Origin: Pedobacter sp. UBA1654
Lineage (GTDB): Bacteria > Bacteroidota > Bacteroidia > Sphingobacteriales > Sphingobacteriaceae
Assembly: GCA_002320935.1 (NCBI GenBank)
Contig: DCLG01000043.1
Location: 3,574-11,569, forward strand
Length of the DNA: 7,996 bases
Reading direction: 5' to 3'
Part shown: positions 1 through 6,778 of the stretch, piece after piece
Layout of the letters: the number at the start of each line of letters is the position of its first letter
How positions within the stretch are numbered: position 1 is the first letter of the stretch
Translations under genes and position numbers: made by a program
Notes under the pieces: generated by a model
Database searches by the model: none
What the model saw: the letters and a program-made list of their open reading frames with translations, nothing else
Told to the model about the DNA's origin: nothing

Positions 1-1658
1 ACAGAAGCAAGTGACATATTGAAGGTGTAAGCACCAGCAGCTTTAGGAGCTGCAGCGAATACTACACCTGATTGTAAAACATCATTCCAGCTTTTGCCGA
101 ACAATGGAAGCACATTTTTCTCCCAGTTATTACGAACATACTGGTAGTATTCAACCACAGGATTGTTAGACCAGATCAATAAGCTCTGCTCTGCCTGTCT
201 TGAGTTGAAGATCGGGTTAATGGTCGGTTGAACGATGGTATAGTAACCTTCGTAAACGCTGGCATCACCCCATGACTCCAGATAATTCTGATTAATTGCG
301 ATAACATCACAGAAAGCAGCAGTTTCATCAGCTCTGTCGGCAAAAGAAACTTTCAAAGGAACTTTCTTCATACCATCAGCAAAAGCTTTGGCATTGAAGG
401 AGTCGTAAGCAGGGTTTGCATTCAATATGAATACCGCACCAACTTCTCCTCTGTTCACTTCATTTACAAATTCTGCGTAAGCAGCATCGTTACCTGCATA
501 ACGTCTGCAAGGTGTATCTAAATCGATGGTTGTACCATAACTACCGATAGCGGAGTTGATTGCATTAACCAAAATCTGTGTAGAAACATCGTTAGAACCA
601 CAAACAACAAGACCACGGCCTTTCATTTGTGCTAATTCTTTACCAGCTAACTTAATTGCTTTTTCAGCGGCAGTATTGTTTGGCAATACACCACCTGCAA
701 GATTGTTACCAGTAACTGCGTTATATAAGGTAATTAAAGCAGGACCTTCTTCAGACAATTTAATCGGAAGTCGTGTATCTGCGTTAGTACCGGTTAAGCT
801 CATGCCAGCCTCAAACTGAATGTGGCGCGACATTTTACCTTTTGCCAGACTGGTATTGTTCCTGTTAGATACATACTGTGAAGTAAACTCTTCACCGCTG
901 ATCCAGGTACCAAGGAAATCGGCACCGAAACTTACAATTAGGTCAGCTCTGTCAAAGTTATATTTAGGAAGAACCGCTTTACCAAAGCTGTTCTCATTTG
1001 CCTTAATGATACCAGTATAAGAAACCGGATCATATTGGATATGTGCTGTATTTGGGTATGCTTTAGTGAAATCTGCGATTACACTTAAAGTTGAAGGGCT
1101 GTTTACGCTTGAAGAAACAATACGGATCTTTTTACCGGAAGCCTGAACTTTCGCAAGCTCCGCTTTAACATACTCATCTACCTTAGACCAGGTGGTTTCC
1201 TGATTCTTAAGTACCGGAGCTTTTAATTTAGAGATGTCGTATAAATCCAATACAGAGGCCTGCGCCTGTGGATTGGTACCCTGGCTGTAAACACCAGCAT
1301 TTGGATTCGGTTCAATTTTAATCGGACGACCTTCTCTGGTTTTCACCAACACACTCTGTCCGTTAAAACTAGATACATAATAGTTAGGTATTCCAGGAAT
1401 TACATCTTCCGGCTTTACCAGGTAAGGAATTGACTTATGAACAGGCGCAGGCTGACAAGCAGCAAGCGTTACTGCACCAAGGCCGAAACCAAGTGCCTTT
1501 AAGAAGTCACGGCGCGGAGTTACCGTACTTAATCCTGCTTCATTTAAAACATCTTCTATTGGAAGGGGCTCAGCAAATTCGTTTTTGTTGTTTTCAACAA
1601 ATTCGGGAGTGCTTTTAAACTCCTCTAAGCCTTTCCAGTATTTTTTATTGCTTTCCAT
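1..1658 (-). CDS. actB: ActB, molybdopterin-oxidoreductase-like/Fe-S subunit of alternative complex III (N-terminal 552 residues; 3' end outside window)
   Basis: ActB is the large periplasmic subunit of alternative complex III, the quinol:cytochrome c oxidoreductase that replaces bc1 in many Bacteroidota. The frame is open without interruption from the ATG at 1658 to the window edge, giving 552 codons. The N-terminus has the extended Tat leader typical of this family (YWKGLEEF at residues 7-14), then the twin-arginine motif TPRRDFLKALG (48-58), a short hydrophobic stretch and a lipobox LAAC with Cys68. It is therefore probably exported folded and then lipidated. GRPIKIEPNP (110-119) and a QPTINPIFNSR segment (477-487) are molybdopterin-oxidoreductase signatures. 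No Cys cluster is present near the N-terminus (only Cys68, 353, 384 and 450 in this part), which fits the known loss of cofactor in the ActB Mo-like domain. The C-terminal Fe-S domain would lie beyond the window. It sits 44 bp downstream of actA and is probably co-transcribed; actC onward should follow off the edge. Confidence 0.93.
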   Translation of the reverse strand, partial: MESNKKYWKGLEEFKSTPEFVENNKNEFAEPLPIEDVLNEAGLSTVTPRRDFLKALGFGLGAVTLAACQPAPVHKSIPYLVKPEDVIPGIPNYYVSSFNGQSVLVKTREGRPIKIEPNPNAGVYSQGTNPQAQASVLDLYDISKLKAPVLKNQETTWSKVDEYVKAELAKVQASGKKIRIVSSSVNSPSTLSVIADFTKAYPNTAHIQYDPVSYTGIIKANENSFGKAVLPKYNFDRADLIVSFGADFLGTWISGEEFTSQYVSNRNNTSLAKGKMSRHIQFEAGMSLTGTNADTRLPIKLSEEGPALITLYNAVTGNNLAGGVLPNNTAAEKAIKLAGKELAQMKGRGLVVCGSNDVSTQILVNAINSAIGSYGTTIDLDTPCRRYAGNDAAYAEFVNEVNRGEVGAVFILNANPAYDSFNAKAFADGMKKVPLKVSFADRADETAAFCDVIAINQNYLESWGDASVYEGYYTIVQPTINPIFNSRQAEQSLLIWSNNPVVEYYQYVRNNWEKNVLPLFGKSWNDVLQSGVVFAAAPKAAGAYTFNMSLAS

Positions 1659-1702
1659 TTAAGCTATATTACTGTTAATCGAACGTTCTTAACTAAACTC
1701 TA

Positions 1703-2995
1703 TTAATAATGACATTTACCACACTCCAGGCCACCAAGTGCCGCCGGGGTAATTTTTTCACCTTTTTTGATTTTCTCGTGTGCTTCTATAATCTTGGTAT
1801 AGTAGCCATTGTCTTTAACGTCCAGCTCGGCTTCCCTGTGGCAGTTAATACACCATTTCATCGTTAGTGGTGAATATTGATAAATTTCTTCCATGGTATC
1901 AACCGGACCGTGGCATGCAAAACATACTGGCTCATTTGGCTGAAGTCCTTTTTCCTTACGGATAGCTTCTTCACCTACAACTACGTGTTGTGAGTGGTTG
2001 AAGTAAGCGAAATCTGGAAGATTGTGAACACGAACCCATTCAACTGGTTTTTCTTTAGATTTATCATAAGCCATTTTATCTGGATCGTAACCCAAAGCAT
2101 TATAGATCTTCTGAATTTCCGGAGAAATGTTTCCGTCATTGTTGTCCCTGCCCTGAACGGCTTTGTGACAGTTCATACATACGTTCAGTGAAGGAATAGT
2201 CGCATTCTTAGACTTGAATGCACCTGAGTGACAGTATTGACAGTCAATCTGGTTAACACCTGCGTGTAGTTCGTGCGAGAACTTAATCGGCTGAACTGGC
2301 TGGTAACCGGTATGAACACCAGTATTCCACATACCCATCCAACCAAATGTGCTCAGGGTCACTACAAGACACAGGATAAAGAAGAAGATAAACTTCTTGT
2401 TTTTAAATAGTTTGCCTAATCCGGCAGATAACGGAATGCGTTCTGCCTCTACAAGCACAACACCTTGTTTCTGCAGAATCAAACGCTCCAGCATCTTAAT
2501 TGCGCGGGCCAGTACCACCAACACAATGATGGAGATCAGGATCACTGCAATTACCCCTGCAATAGAGAAGTTTGAAACCTCTTGTTGCGCAGCAGCTCCG
2601 GCAGCTTCACCCTCTTTCTTAGGCTCTCCTGCTTTTACATAAGCAAGGATGCTTTTGATCTGAACTTCAGTTAGCGTCGGGAATGCCGTCATCTCTGCAT
2701 TTGGATTCCACTTCGAAGCTTCGATCGCTTCTTTGTCTCCAGATGCAATTAGTGCCGGCGCATTGTGAATCCATTTAATTAAAAACGCTTCGTCTTTTGC
2801 AGCGACGATCGGCTGCAACGCAGGACCAGTTAAATCACGATCTAAAGCGTGACATGAAGTACAACGCTCTCTAAAGATGGTCCTTCCCTCTGTAACATCT
2901 TGTGCTTTTGAACCAGAAACTATTAAAACAGATAGAGCCGTAAACATGAATGCCGACTTCCAAACTCTTCTAATGATCAATGAGATATTCCTCAT
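1703..2995 (-). CDS. actA: ActA, membrane-anchored multihaem cytochrome c subunit of alternative complex III (430 aa)
   Basis: ActA is the cytochrome subunit that carries electrons out of alternative complex III. The 430-residue protein starts with a signal peptide or anchor (about 1-31, hydrophobic 15-27). A class-I mono-haem cytochrome domain follows: CTSCH at 45-49, with Met102 in EMTAFP as the likely sixth ligand. A linker rich in Ala, Glu and Lys leads to two transmembrane segments (about 144-165 and 201-221). The C-terminal periplasmic domain holds five more CXXCH sites: CQYCH 252, CMNCH 273, CFACH 358, CINCH 382 and CGKCH 425, the last one residue before the C-terminus. That totals six c-type haem sites. 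The five C-terminal sites match the pentahaem ActA core; the fused N-terminal mono-haem domain is, from memory, a common Bacteroidota arrangement. This is the first gene of the act operon, with a promoter at 3077-3110 and actB 44 bp downstream. No clear Shine-Dalgarno precedes the ATG at 2995, as is usual in this phylum. Confidence 0.93.
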   Translation of the reverse strand: MRNISLIIRRVWKSAFMFTALSVLIVSGSKAQDVTEGRTIFRERCTSCHALDRDLTGPALQPIVAAKDEAFLIKWIHNAPALIASGDKEAIEASKWNPNAEMTAFPTLTEVQIKSILAYVKAGEPKKEGEAAGAAAQQEVSNFSIAGVIAVILISIIVLVVLARAIKMLERLILQKQGVVLVEAERIPLSAGLGKLFKNKKFIFFFILCLVVTLSTFGWMGMWNTGVHTGYQPVQPIKFSHELHAGVNQIDCQYCHSGAFKSKNATIPSLNVCMNCHKAVQGRDNNDGNISPEIQKIYNALGYDPDKMAYDKSKEKPVEWVRVHNLPDFAYFNHSQHVVVGEEAIRKEKGLQPNEPVCFACHGPVDTMEEIYQYSPLTMKWCINCHREAELDVKDNGYYTKIIEAHEKIKKGEKITPAALGGLECGKCHY

Positions 2996-3076
2996 AATGA
3001 GTATTTTAATGCTTTTAATTAAAACTGTATGATTGATCTTGATATTTAATCGAATGCCTAACTATCAAAACGTGAA

Positions 3077-3110
3077 CAAAAGTAAAGTTTATTAGTATAC
3101 CAATGACAAA
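3077..3110 (-). promoter_or_regulatory. Predicted Bacteroidota-type promoter of the act operon
   Basis: Reading the minus strand, TACTTTTG (3084 to 3077) matches the Bacteroidota -7 consensus TAnnTTTG exactly. A TTTG (3110 to 3107) lies 22 bases upstream and a second TTG (3103 to 3101) closer in; either could serve as the -33 element. Transcription would begin near 3072, giving a leader of roughly 75-80 bases before actA. The match is seen in the sequence; activity is inferred. Confidence 0.6.
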
Positions 3111-3172
3111 TTAATGACAGCATTTTCAATTTATAATCATTCTAAACTAGGGCATAAAATGCCTTTAAAGCG

Positions 3173-3208
3173 CGGAAATCAGCAATTTTTGATACTTGCT
3201 GATTTCCG
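3173..3208 (-). terminator. 13-bp perfect inverted repeat, probable terminator after the deoxyhypusine-synthase-family gene
   Basis: CGGAAATCAGCAA (3173-3185) and its exact reverse complement (3196-3208) flank a 10-base loop. The stem can extend outward by a G·U pair and one further G-C pair to 3171/3210. It begins about 40 bases after the stop codon of the 3249-4229 gene and lies before the act promoter, which is where a terminator would insulate the two units. On the minus strand it is followed by CGCGCTTTAAAGG rather than a clean T-run, so it is not a canonical intrinsic terminator. A smaller 6-bp hairpin (3216-3221/3228-3233, TCTAAA/TTTAGA) lies between it and the stop codon. Confidence 0.6.
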
Positions 3209-3248
3209 TGCAGCCTCTAAATCAGGCTTTAGATTTTGGTATTTTAAA

Positions 3249-4229
3249 TTACTTTTTTAGTATCCATGCGAACATCAAAGGTACTACGATCGTCGCATCA
3301 GACTCCACAATAAACTTAGGCGTATGGATGTCTAGCTTACCCCAGGTAATCTTTTCATTCGGTACAGCTCCGGAATAAGATCCGTAAGATGTAGTTGAAT
3401 CAGAGATCTGGCAGAAGTAGCTCCAGAATGGAATGTTCGGCATTTCCATGTCCTGATATAACATCGGTACAACACATATTGGGAAGTCGCCGGCAATACC
3501 TCCACCGATCTGGAAAAAGCCTATGCCTTTACCTGCACTGTTGTTGATATACCAGTCTGCAAGCCATCCCATATATTCGATACCGCTCTTCATCGTACTT
3601 GCTTTAATCTCGCCTTTCATCACGTAAGATGCGAAGATGTTACCCATTGTAGAGTCTTCCCATCCTGGTACTACAATCGGAAGGTTTTTCTCTGCTGCTG
3701 CAAGCATCCATGAGTTTTTTGGATCAATTTCATAATATTGCTCCAAATCACCGCTTAGCAGCATCTTGTACATGTACTCATGCGGAAAGAAACGTTCTCC
3801 AGCCTCATCAGCATCTTTCCAGATTTTATGAATATGTTTCTGTAACCTGCGGAATGCTTCTTCTTCAGGTATGCAAGTATCGGTAACACGGTTATAGTGG
3901 TTCTCTAAAAGATCCCATTCATCCTGCGGACTAAGATCTCTGTAGTTTGGAACCCTTTTATAGTGTGAATGTGCAACCAGATTCATAATGTCCTCTTCCA
4001 GGTTTGCACCGGTACAGGAAATGATGGCTACTTTATCCTGGCGGATCATTTCAGCTAGTGAAATACCCAACTCAGCAGTACTCATTGCACCCGCTAGGGT
4101 GATCATCATCTTTCCACCTTCCTCTAAGTGCTGCTCATATCCTTTAGCAGCGTCCATTAAAGCGGCAGCATTAAAATGAAGATAATTAGTTTCTAAAAAT
4201 TGTGATACAGGTCCTCTAGTTGTGCTCAT
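3249..4229 (-). CDS. Deoxyhypusine synthase family protein (bacterial DHS-like, 326 aa)
   Basis: This 326-residue protein belongs to the deoxyhypusine synthase family (Pfam DS), NAD-dependent enzymes that move an aminobutyl group from spermidine onto a lysine of eIF5A or onto another amine. Bacteria have no eIF5A, and characterised bacterial homologues are homospermidine-synthase-like, so the acceptor here is unknown. Visible family features are the nucleotide-binding segment SCTGANLEED (71-80), the glycine motif IGGGIAGDF (241-249), and SGAVPNEKITWGKL (286-299). The last aligns with the human SGARPDEAVSWGKI and keeps the catalytic lysine (Lys298, human Lys329), Trp296 and Glu292. Human His288 corresponds to Asp248, and Asp313/Asp316 correspond to Tyr282/Tyr285, so the polyamine pocket differs. 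No signal peptide is seen, so it is cytoplasmic. It appears to be a single-gene unit with its own promoter box and a downstream hairpin. The neighbours do not suggest a polyamine pathway. Confidence 0.9.
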   Translation of the reverse strand: MSTTRGPVSQFLETNYLHFNAAALMDAAKGYEQHLEEGGKMMITLAGAMSTAELGISLAEMIRQDKVAIISCTGANLEEDIMNLVAHSHYKRVPNYRDLSPQDEWDLLENHYNRVTDTCIPEEEAFRRLQKHIHKIWKDADEAGERFFPHEYMYKMLLSGDLEQYYEIDPKNSWMLAAAEKNLPIVVPGWEDSTMGNIFASYVMKGEIKASTMKSGIEYMGWLADWYINNSAGKGIGFFQIGGGIAGDFPICVVPMLYQDMEMPNIPFWSYFCQISDSTTSYGSYSGAVPNEKITWGKLDIHTPKFIVESDATIVVPLMFAWILKK

Positions 4230-4251
4230 TCTTGGTCTTTATATTAATGCG

Positions 4252-4259
4252 CAAAAATA
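4252..4259 (-). promoter_or_regulatory. Candidate -7 box for the deoxyhypusine-synthase-family gene
   Basis: On the minus strand TATTTTTG fits TAnnTTTG and ends 22 bases before the ATG at 4229, a plausible distance for a short leader. No convincing TTG/TTTG lies 17-23 bases upstream, and the region is AT-rich, so a chance match is possible. Confidence 0.4.
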
Positions 4260-4316
4260 GGTAAATATTTTTTAATAGTGGAGTCAGGCATATACCTGCT
4301 TTTCAATAATTTATAC

Positions 4317-5099
4317 CTAAACTCTTAATTTGAAATCTTGCCGCACCTGCCCTTTCTTAAAAAACACGAGGCCGATCCAGAATAAATCAACCGTTACGGT
4401 TACCTGAGGGTGTGCCTTTATTTCGCTCCAGGCCTCCTTCATACCGGCACTCCAATAAATATCGTCGAAAATCAGCATCGTGTTTTCATGCACCTTTGGC
4501 AAACACCACTTGAAGTAATTTAGAGTGGCATCTTTACGATGATTGCCATCAATGTATACGAAATCCAATTGCTCCTGCTCATCCAGAATACCCGGTAACA
4601 GGTGATCAAAATTGCCGACCTCCAGTCTGATATTCGCCAGCTTCAAGTCGTCAAAATTCTGCCTGGCGACCGCAGCAGTTTGCGGACAACCTTCTATGGT
4701 GATCACCCGGGCGGATGGAACCGCTTTAGACAAATAGGAAGTTGTGATACCCAGACAGGTACCCAGTTCAATAATAAGGCCTGGCTTGTTAAATTTGGCG
4801 AGCCGGTAAATAAGCTGCGCCAGTGCAGGGCTCTTAAGGGCATTTTTCGCAATTTGTTTAACTTTTTTGGTCCGATCCTTGTTCAAATGAGATCCGGCAC
4901 CCAGGTCCGTAACCTGAATCATGGCATCGTCCTGCATCAACCTTTTACGTTGTGCTTCGATGACATGATAATCTTCTAACTGACGTTTATTATATATAAC
5001 TTCATCAGCAAGTTTATAAACAAATGGGGAATGTGTACCATGCCTGGTTTTGGCAGTCAGGCGGTGCAATAAATAGTCCTTAATAAAAGTAAAAGCCAT
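4317..5099 (-). CDS. Class I SAM-dependent methyltransferase (260 aa, substrate unknown)
   Basis: This is a 260-residue soluble protein with a Rossmann-type methyltransferase core. Motif I is LIIELGTCLGITTSYLS (108-124), the glycine-rich SAM-binding loop. The acidic end of strand beta-2 is RVITIEGCP (131-139, Glu136). The later strand DFVYIDGNH (179-187) with FDDIYW (211-216) resembles O-methyltransferase-like families in which an IDGxH/DD pair sits near the active site. The N-terminal 30 or so residues (HRLTAKTRHGTHSPFVYKL, 12-30) look conserved and polar/aromatic, which supports the ATG at 5099 as the true start. The substrate cannot be told from sequence. No export signal is seen. It is divergently arranged with the SirB1-like gene across 38 bp. 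A TACTTTTG promoter box lies only five bases before its start codon, so its mRNA may be leaderless. Confidence 0.87.
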   Translation of the reverse strand: MAFTFIKDYLLHRLTAKTRHGTHSPFVYKLADEVIYNKRQLEDYHVIEAQRKRLMQDDAMIQVTDLGAGSHLNKDRTKKVKQIAKNALKSPALAQLIYRLAKFNKPGLIIELGTCLGITTSYLSKAVPSARVITIEGCPQTAAVARQNFDDLKLANIRLEVGNFDHLLPGILDEQEQLDFVYIDGNHRKDATLNYFKWCLPKVHENTMLIFDDIYWSAGMKEAWSEIKAHPQVTVTVDLFWIGLVFFKKGQVRQDFKLRV

Positions 5100-5104
5100 G
5101 TCGG

Positions 5105-5112
5105 CAAAAGTA
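5105..5112 (-). promoter_or_regulatory. Perfect -7 box (TACTTTTG) five bases before the methyltransferase start
   Basis: On the minus strand TACTTTTG is followed by CCGAC and then the ATG at 5099. If used, transcription would start at or within a base or two of the A of ATG. A TTTG lies only 12 bases upstream of the box, too close for a standard -33 element, so the assignment rests mainly on the -7 match. The 38-bp divergent gap leaves room for little else. Confidence 0.45.
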
Positions 5113-5137
5113 GGGCAAACAATTCAAATAGTATAGC

Positions 5138-6007
5138 ATGAATCACAGTACAGAAATTTACGCCTTGGTAAAACTTCTTGACGATCCCGATCCTGAGGTT
5201 TTTGAACACGTGGAGAAACGTCTGGTTGAGCATGGAAACGGGGTCATCGAATATCTGGAGAATGTTTGGGAAACTGCACCAGATGCAACCCTGCAACAAC
5301 GGATAGAGAATGTTGTTCATCAGATTCAGTTTAATACTGTAAAAGAAGATTTAAATCTCTGGTACCAGAGCGGAGCGTTCGACCTGCTGAAAGGCGCGCT
5401 GATCGTAAACCGGTATCAATTTCCTGATTTGGATGAACAGAAGATGATCAATCAGATCGAGGAGATCAAAAGGGAAATCTGGCTTAACCTCCAATATGAG
5501 ATGAGCTCCATTGAAAAGGTAAAGCTGATAAACCATATTTTCTATAATGTTTATGGGTTCCGGGGGAATACAACCAATCATACCGACCCACAAAACTCCT
5601 ACATCAACCAGGTTCTGGATAGTAAAAAGGGAAACCAGATTTCACTGGCGCTAATTTACTCTACCCTGGCCCAAAAATTAGATATCCCGATTTATGGTGT
5701 AAACCTGCCACAGCATTTTATCCTGGGCTACCTGGATGAAAATAAACGGGAAGACCAGGACTTTGGCGTACTTTTCTACATCAATGCATTCAATAAGGGT
5801 GCGATATTTGGAAAGCATGATGTTGACCAGTTCCTGCGACAGCTTCAGCTTGAACCATTGCCCGGCTTTTACACACCCTGCAGTAATGTGGAGATTATCA
5901 GACGAATCATCCGTAACCTGATATCTTCTTACGAGAATTTAGGTGCGACTGAAAAGGTGTTCGAACTAAAGGAACTTCAGAACATCCTTAACAATACAAA
6001 TCTCTGA
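5138..6007 (+). CDS. SirB1/transglutaminase-like family protein (289 aa)
   Basis: This 289-residue protein is recognisable as a SirB1-type transglutaminase-like (Transglut_core2) protein. The core runs from about 125 to 200: helices around KVKLINHIFYNVYGFRGN (127-144), then NSYINQVLDSKKGNQISLAL (153-172), then IYGVNLPQHFIL (185-196). This matches the SirB1 pattern in which a G-N-x-I-S-L motif and a PxHF motif form the fold. The Cys of true transglutaminases is absent from the GNQISLA segment (only one Cys in the protein, residue 248), so peptidase-like activity is doubtful. The N-terminal 70 residues look like helical HEAT-like repeats (DDPDPEVFEHVEKRL). The C-terminus (250-286) resembles the TPR-like tail seen in SirB1 proteins. 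It is cytoplasmic, with no signal or membrane segment. Its cellular role is not established. The gene is divergent from the methyltransferase and I saw no TAnnTTTG box for it in the 38-bp gap. Confidence 0.87.
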   Translation: MNHSTEIYALVKLLDDPDPEVFEHVEKRLVEHGNGVIEYLENVWETAPDATLQQRIENVVHQIQFNTVKEDLNLWYQSGAFDLLKGALIVNRYQFPDLDEQKMINQIEEIKREIWLNLQYEMSSIEKVKLINHIFYNVYGFRGNTTNHTDPQNSYINQVLDSKKGNQISLALIYSTLAQKLDIPIYGVNLPQHFILGYLDENKREDQDFGVLFYINAFNKGAIFGKHDVDQFLRQLQLEPLPGFYTPCSNVEIIRRIIRNLISSYENLGATEKVFELKELQNILNNTNL

Positions 6008-6054
6008 TAAGCATTCGGCGCCCTCAAGTTTTCAAATTAAATGCCTTCACGCAT

Positions 6055-6070
6055 TATACCAGGCGGTATA
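6055..6070. repeat. Short perfect dyad TATACC-AGGC-GGTATA upstream of the small membrane protein gene
   Basis: TATACC (6055-6060) and GGTATA (6065-6070) form a 6-bp stem around a 4-base loop, 34 bases before the ATG at 6104. A near-consensus TACCTTTA (6081-6088) lies just downstream. The dyad could be an operator or the 5' end of a leader hairpin, but at this length chance is a fair explanation. Confidence 0.3.
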
Positions 6071-6103
6071 TATATCTTGATACCTTTACACGAAACGGCC
6101 TTT

Positions 6104-6286
6104 ATGAAAAAAGATGAGAACCAGGAAGAAAATTATTTTGCCCGATTGAAGCAGCGGTTTTTACCAGATGGCCCAGATGACACAAAATCTCAAAAGTTTT
6201 TAAATAAAGTACTCTTCAACGCTGGGCTGGTACTATTTGGATTTATCAGTATACTGCTGGCGGCCGTAGCTGTTTTTGCATTGTGA
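6104..6286 (+). CDS. Small single-pass membrane protein, unknown function (60 aa)
   Basis: The preferred start is the ATG at 6104, giving MKKDENQEENYFARL and 60 residues. An upstream in-frame ATG at 6041 would add 21 residues (PSRIIPGGIYILIPLHETAF) with no recognisable signal and would overlap the 6055-6070 dyad, so it is less likely. The first 38 residues are charged and hydrophilic; residues 39-59 are a single transmembrane helix that ends at the C-terminus, as in a tail-anchored protein. I do not recognise a family. Its stop codon overlaps the start of the next gene by four bases (GTGA), so the two are probably translated together and may act together at the membrane. Confidence 0.65.
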   Translation: MKKDENQEENYFARLKQRFLPDGPDDTKSQKFLNKVLFNAGLVLFGFISILLAAVAVFAL

Positions 6287-6678
6287 TAAAGACTCTGTTT
6301 GACCCGCTGTTTATGCTTTATACAGCAATATGGGGAACCATACACCTGTTTCGATCCATAGGTGCCCCATTGCCCTGGGTAAATGGTTGGCTTACCGATT
6401 TCATCTTTATACCTGCAGTTGCACATCTCTCATTAACATTCACACGGCAGATTGTCTTAAAGAGCAATACTTACAGGTATCCACTACGCCATCTAATTTT
6501 GGCGTGGATTTATGTATCCCTGGTATGTGAAGGTTTGCTGCCGGTAATCTCAGAGCGTGCCGTTCGGGACTTCTTCGATGTGCTAGCGTACCTGGGAGGC
6601 AGTCTGTTTTTCTATTTTATTCATCAAAACATCAGTTACATACCTCAGCGGGAAAAAAAGAGCAGTCCGATACGTTAA
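6283..6678 (+). CDS. Small polytopic membrane protein (131 aa), related to proteins often labelled 'magnesium citrate secondary transporter'
   Basis: This gene starts with GTG at 6283 inside the stop of the preceding gene (GTGA overlap). An ATG at residue 11 is a weaker alternative because it would remove half of the first membrane helix. The 131 residues contain about four hydrophobic segments (roughly 6-22, 37-54, 69-87 and 96-115) and a basic tail (REKKSSPIR). A segment CEGLLP (82-87) followed by RDFFDVLAYLGGSLFFY (95-111) resembles a group of Bacteroidota proteins of about 130 residues. Databases commonly call these magnesium citrate secondary transporter, a name I think is unproven; the resemblance is from memory. 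At four helices it is too short for a classical secondary transporter. Its gene order and overlap suggest a functional pair with the tail-anchored protein before it. Confidence 0.7.
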   Translation: MIKTLFDPLFMLYTAIWGTIHLFRSIGAPLPWVNGWLTDFIFIPAVAHLSLTFTRQIVLKSNTYRYPLRHLILAWIYVSLVCEGLLPVISERAVRDFFDVLAYLGGSLFFYFIHQNISYIPQREKKSSPIR

Positions 6679-6700
6679 AAGATGTAGATTATAATCATCC

Positions 6701-6750
6701 ATAATAATGCAATGCCTTTGCAGTATCCTGTATCAGCAATGCAGTATTAT
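6701..6750. terminator. Imperfect inverted repeat between convergent genes, probable two-way terminator
   Basis: ATAATAATGCAATG (6701-6714) and CAATGCAGTATTAT (6737-6750) pair at 12 of 14 positions, plus one further C-G pair inward, around a loop of about 20 bases. The repeat lies in the 100-bp gap between the 3' ends of the plus-strand membrane protein gene (stop 6678) and prfB (stop 6779). That is where a bidirectional terminator is expected. The stem is AT-rich at its base, so both strands end with A/T-rich sequence, but no long T-run is present. Confidence 0.45.
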
Positions 6751-6778
6751 CAATGTATTTAAGTCGTGTCTTAGCAGT

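Noticed and set aside
556..1020. Two adjacent plus-strand open frames of 87 and 66 codons opposite actB.
   Set aside because: They lie wholly antisense to a clearly coding actB frame and show no domain or plausible protein composition.
3151..3163. Small hairpin GGCAT-AAA-ATGCC downstream of the 13-bp hairpin on the minus strand.
   Set aside because: A five-base stem with a three-base loop and no T-run is too weak to call as a separate element.
4285..4298. Near-palindrome CAGGCATATACCTG between the methyltransferase stop and the deoxyhypusine-synthase-family start.
   Set aside because: Only four perfect pairs plus one wobble, with no T-run and no second copy; too short to call as an operator or terminator.
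5057..5320. Minus-strand open frame of 87 codons covering the divergent gap and the start of the SirB1-like gene.
   Set aside because: It overlaps well-supported coding sequence on both sides, and its translation looks like antisense noise.
6687..6696. Perfect 10-bp palindrome GATTATAATC after the stop of the 131-residue membrane protein gene.
   Set aside because: AT-rich and short, no loop for an RNA hairpin, no second copy; expected by chance at this composition.
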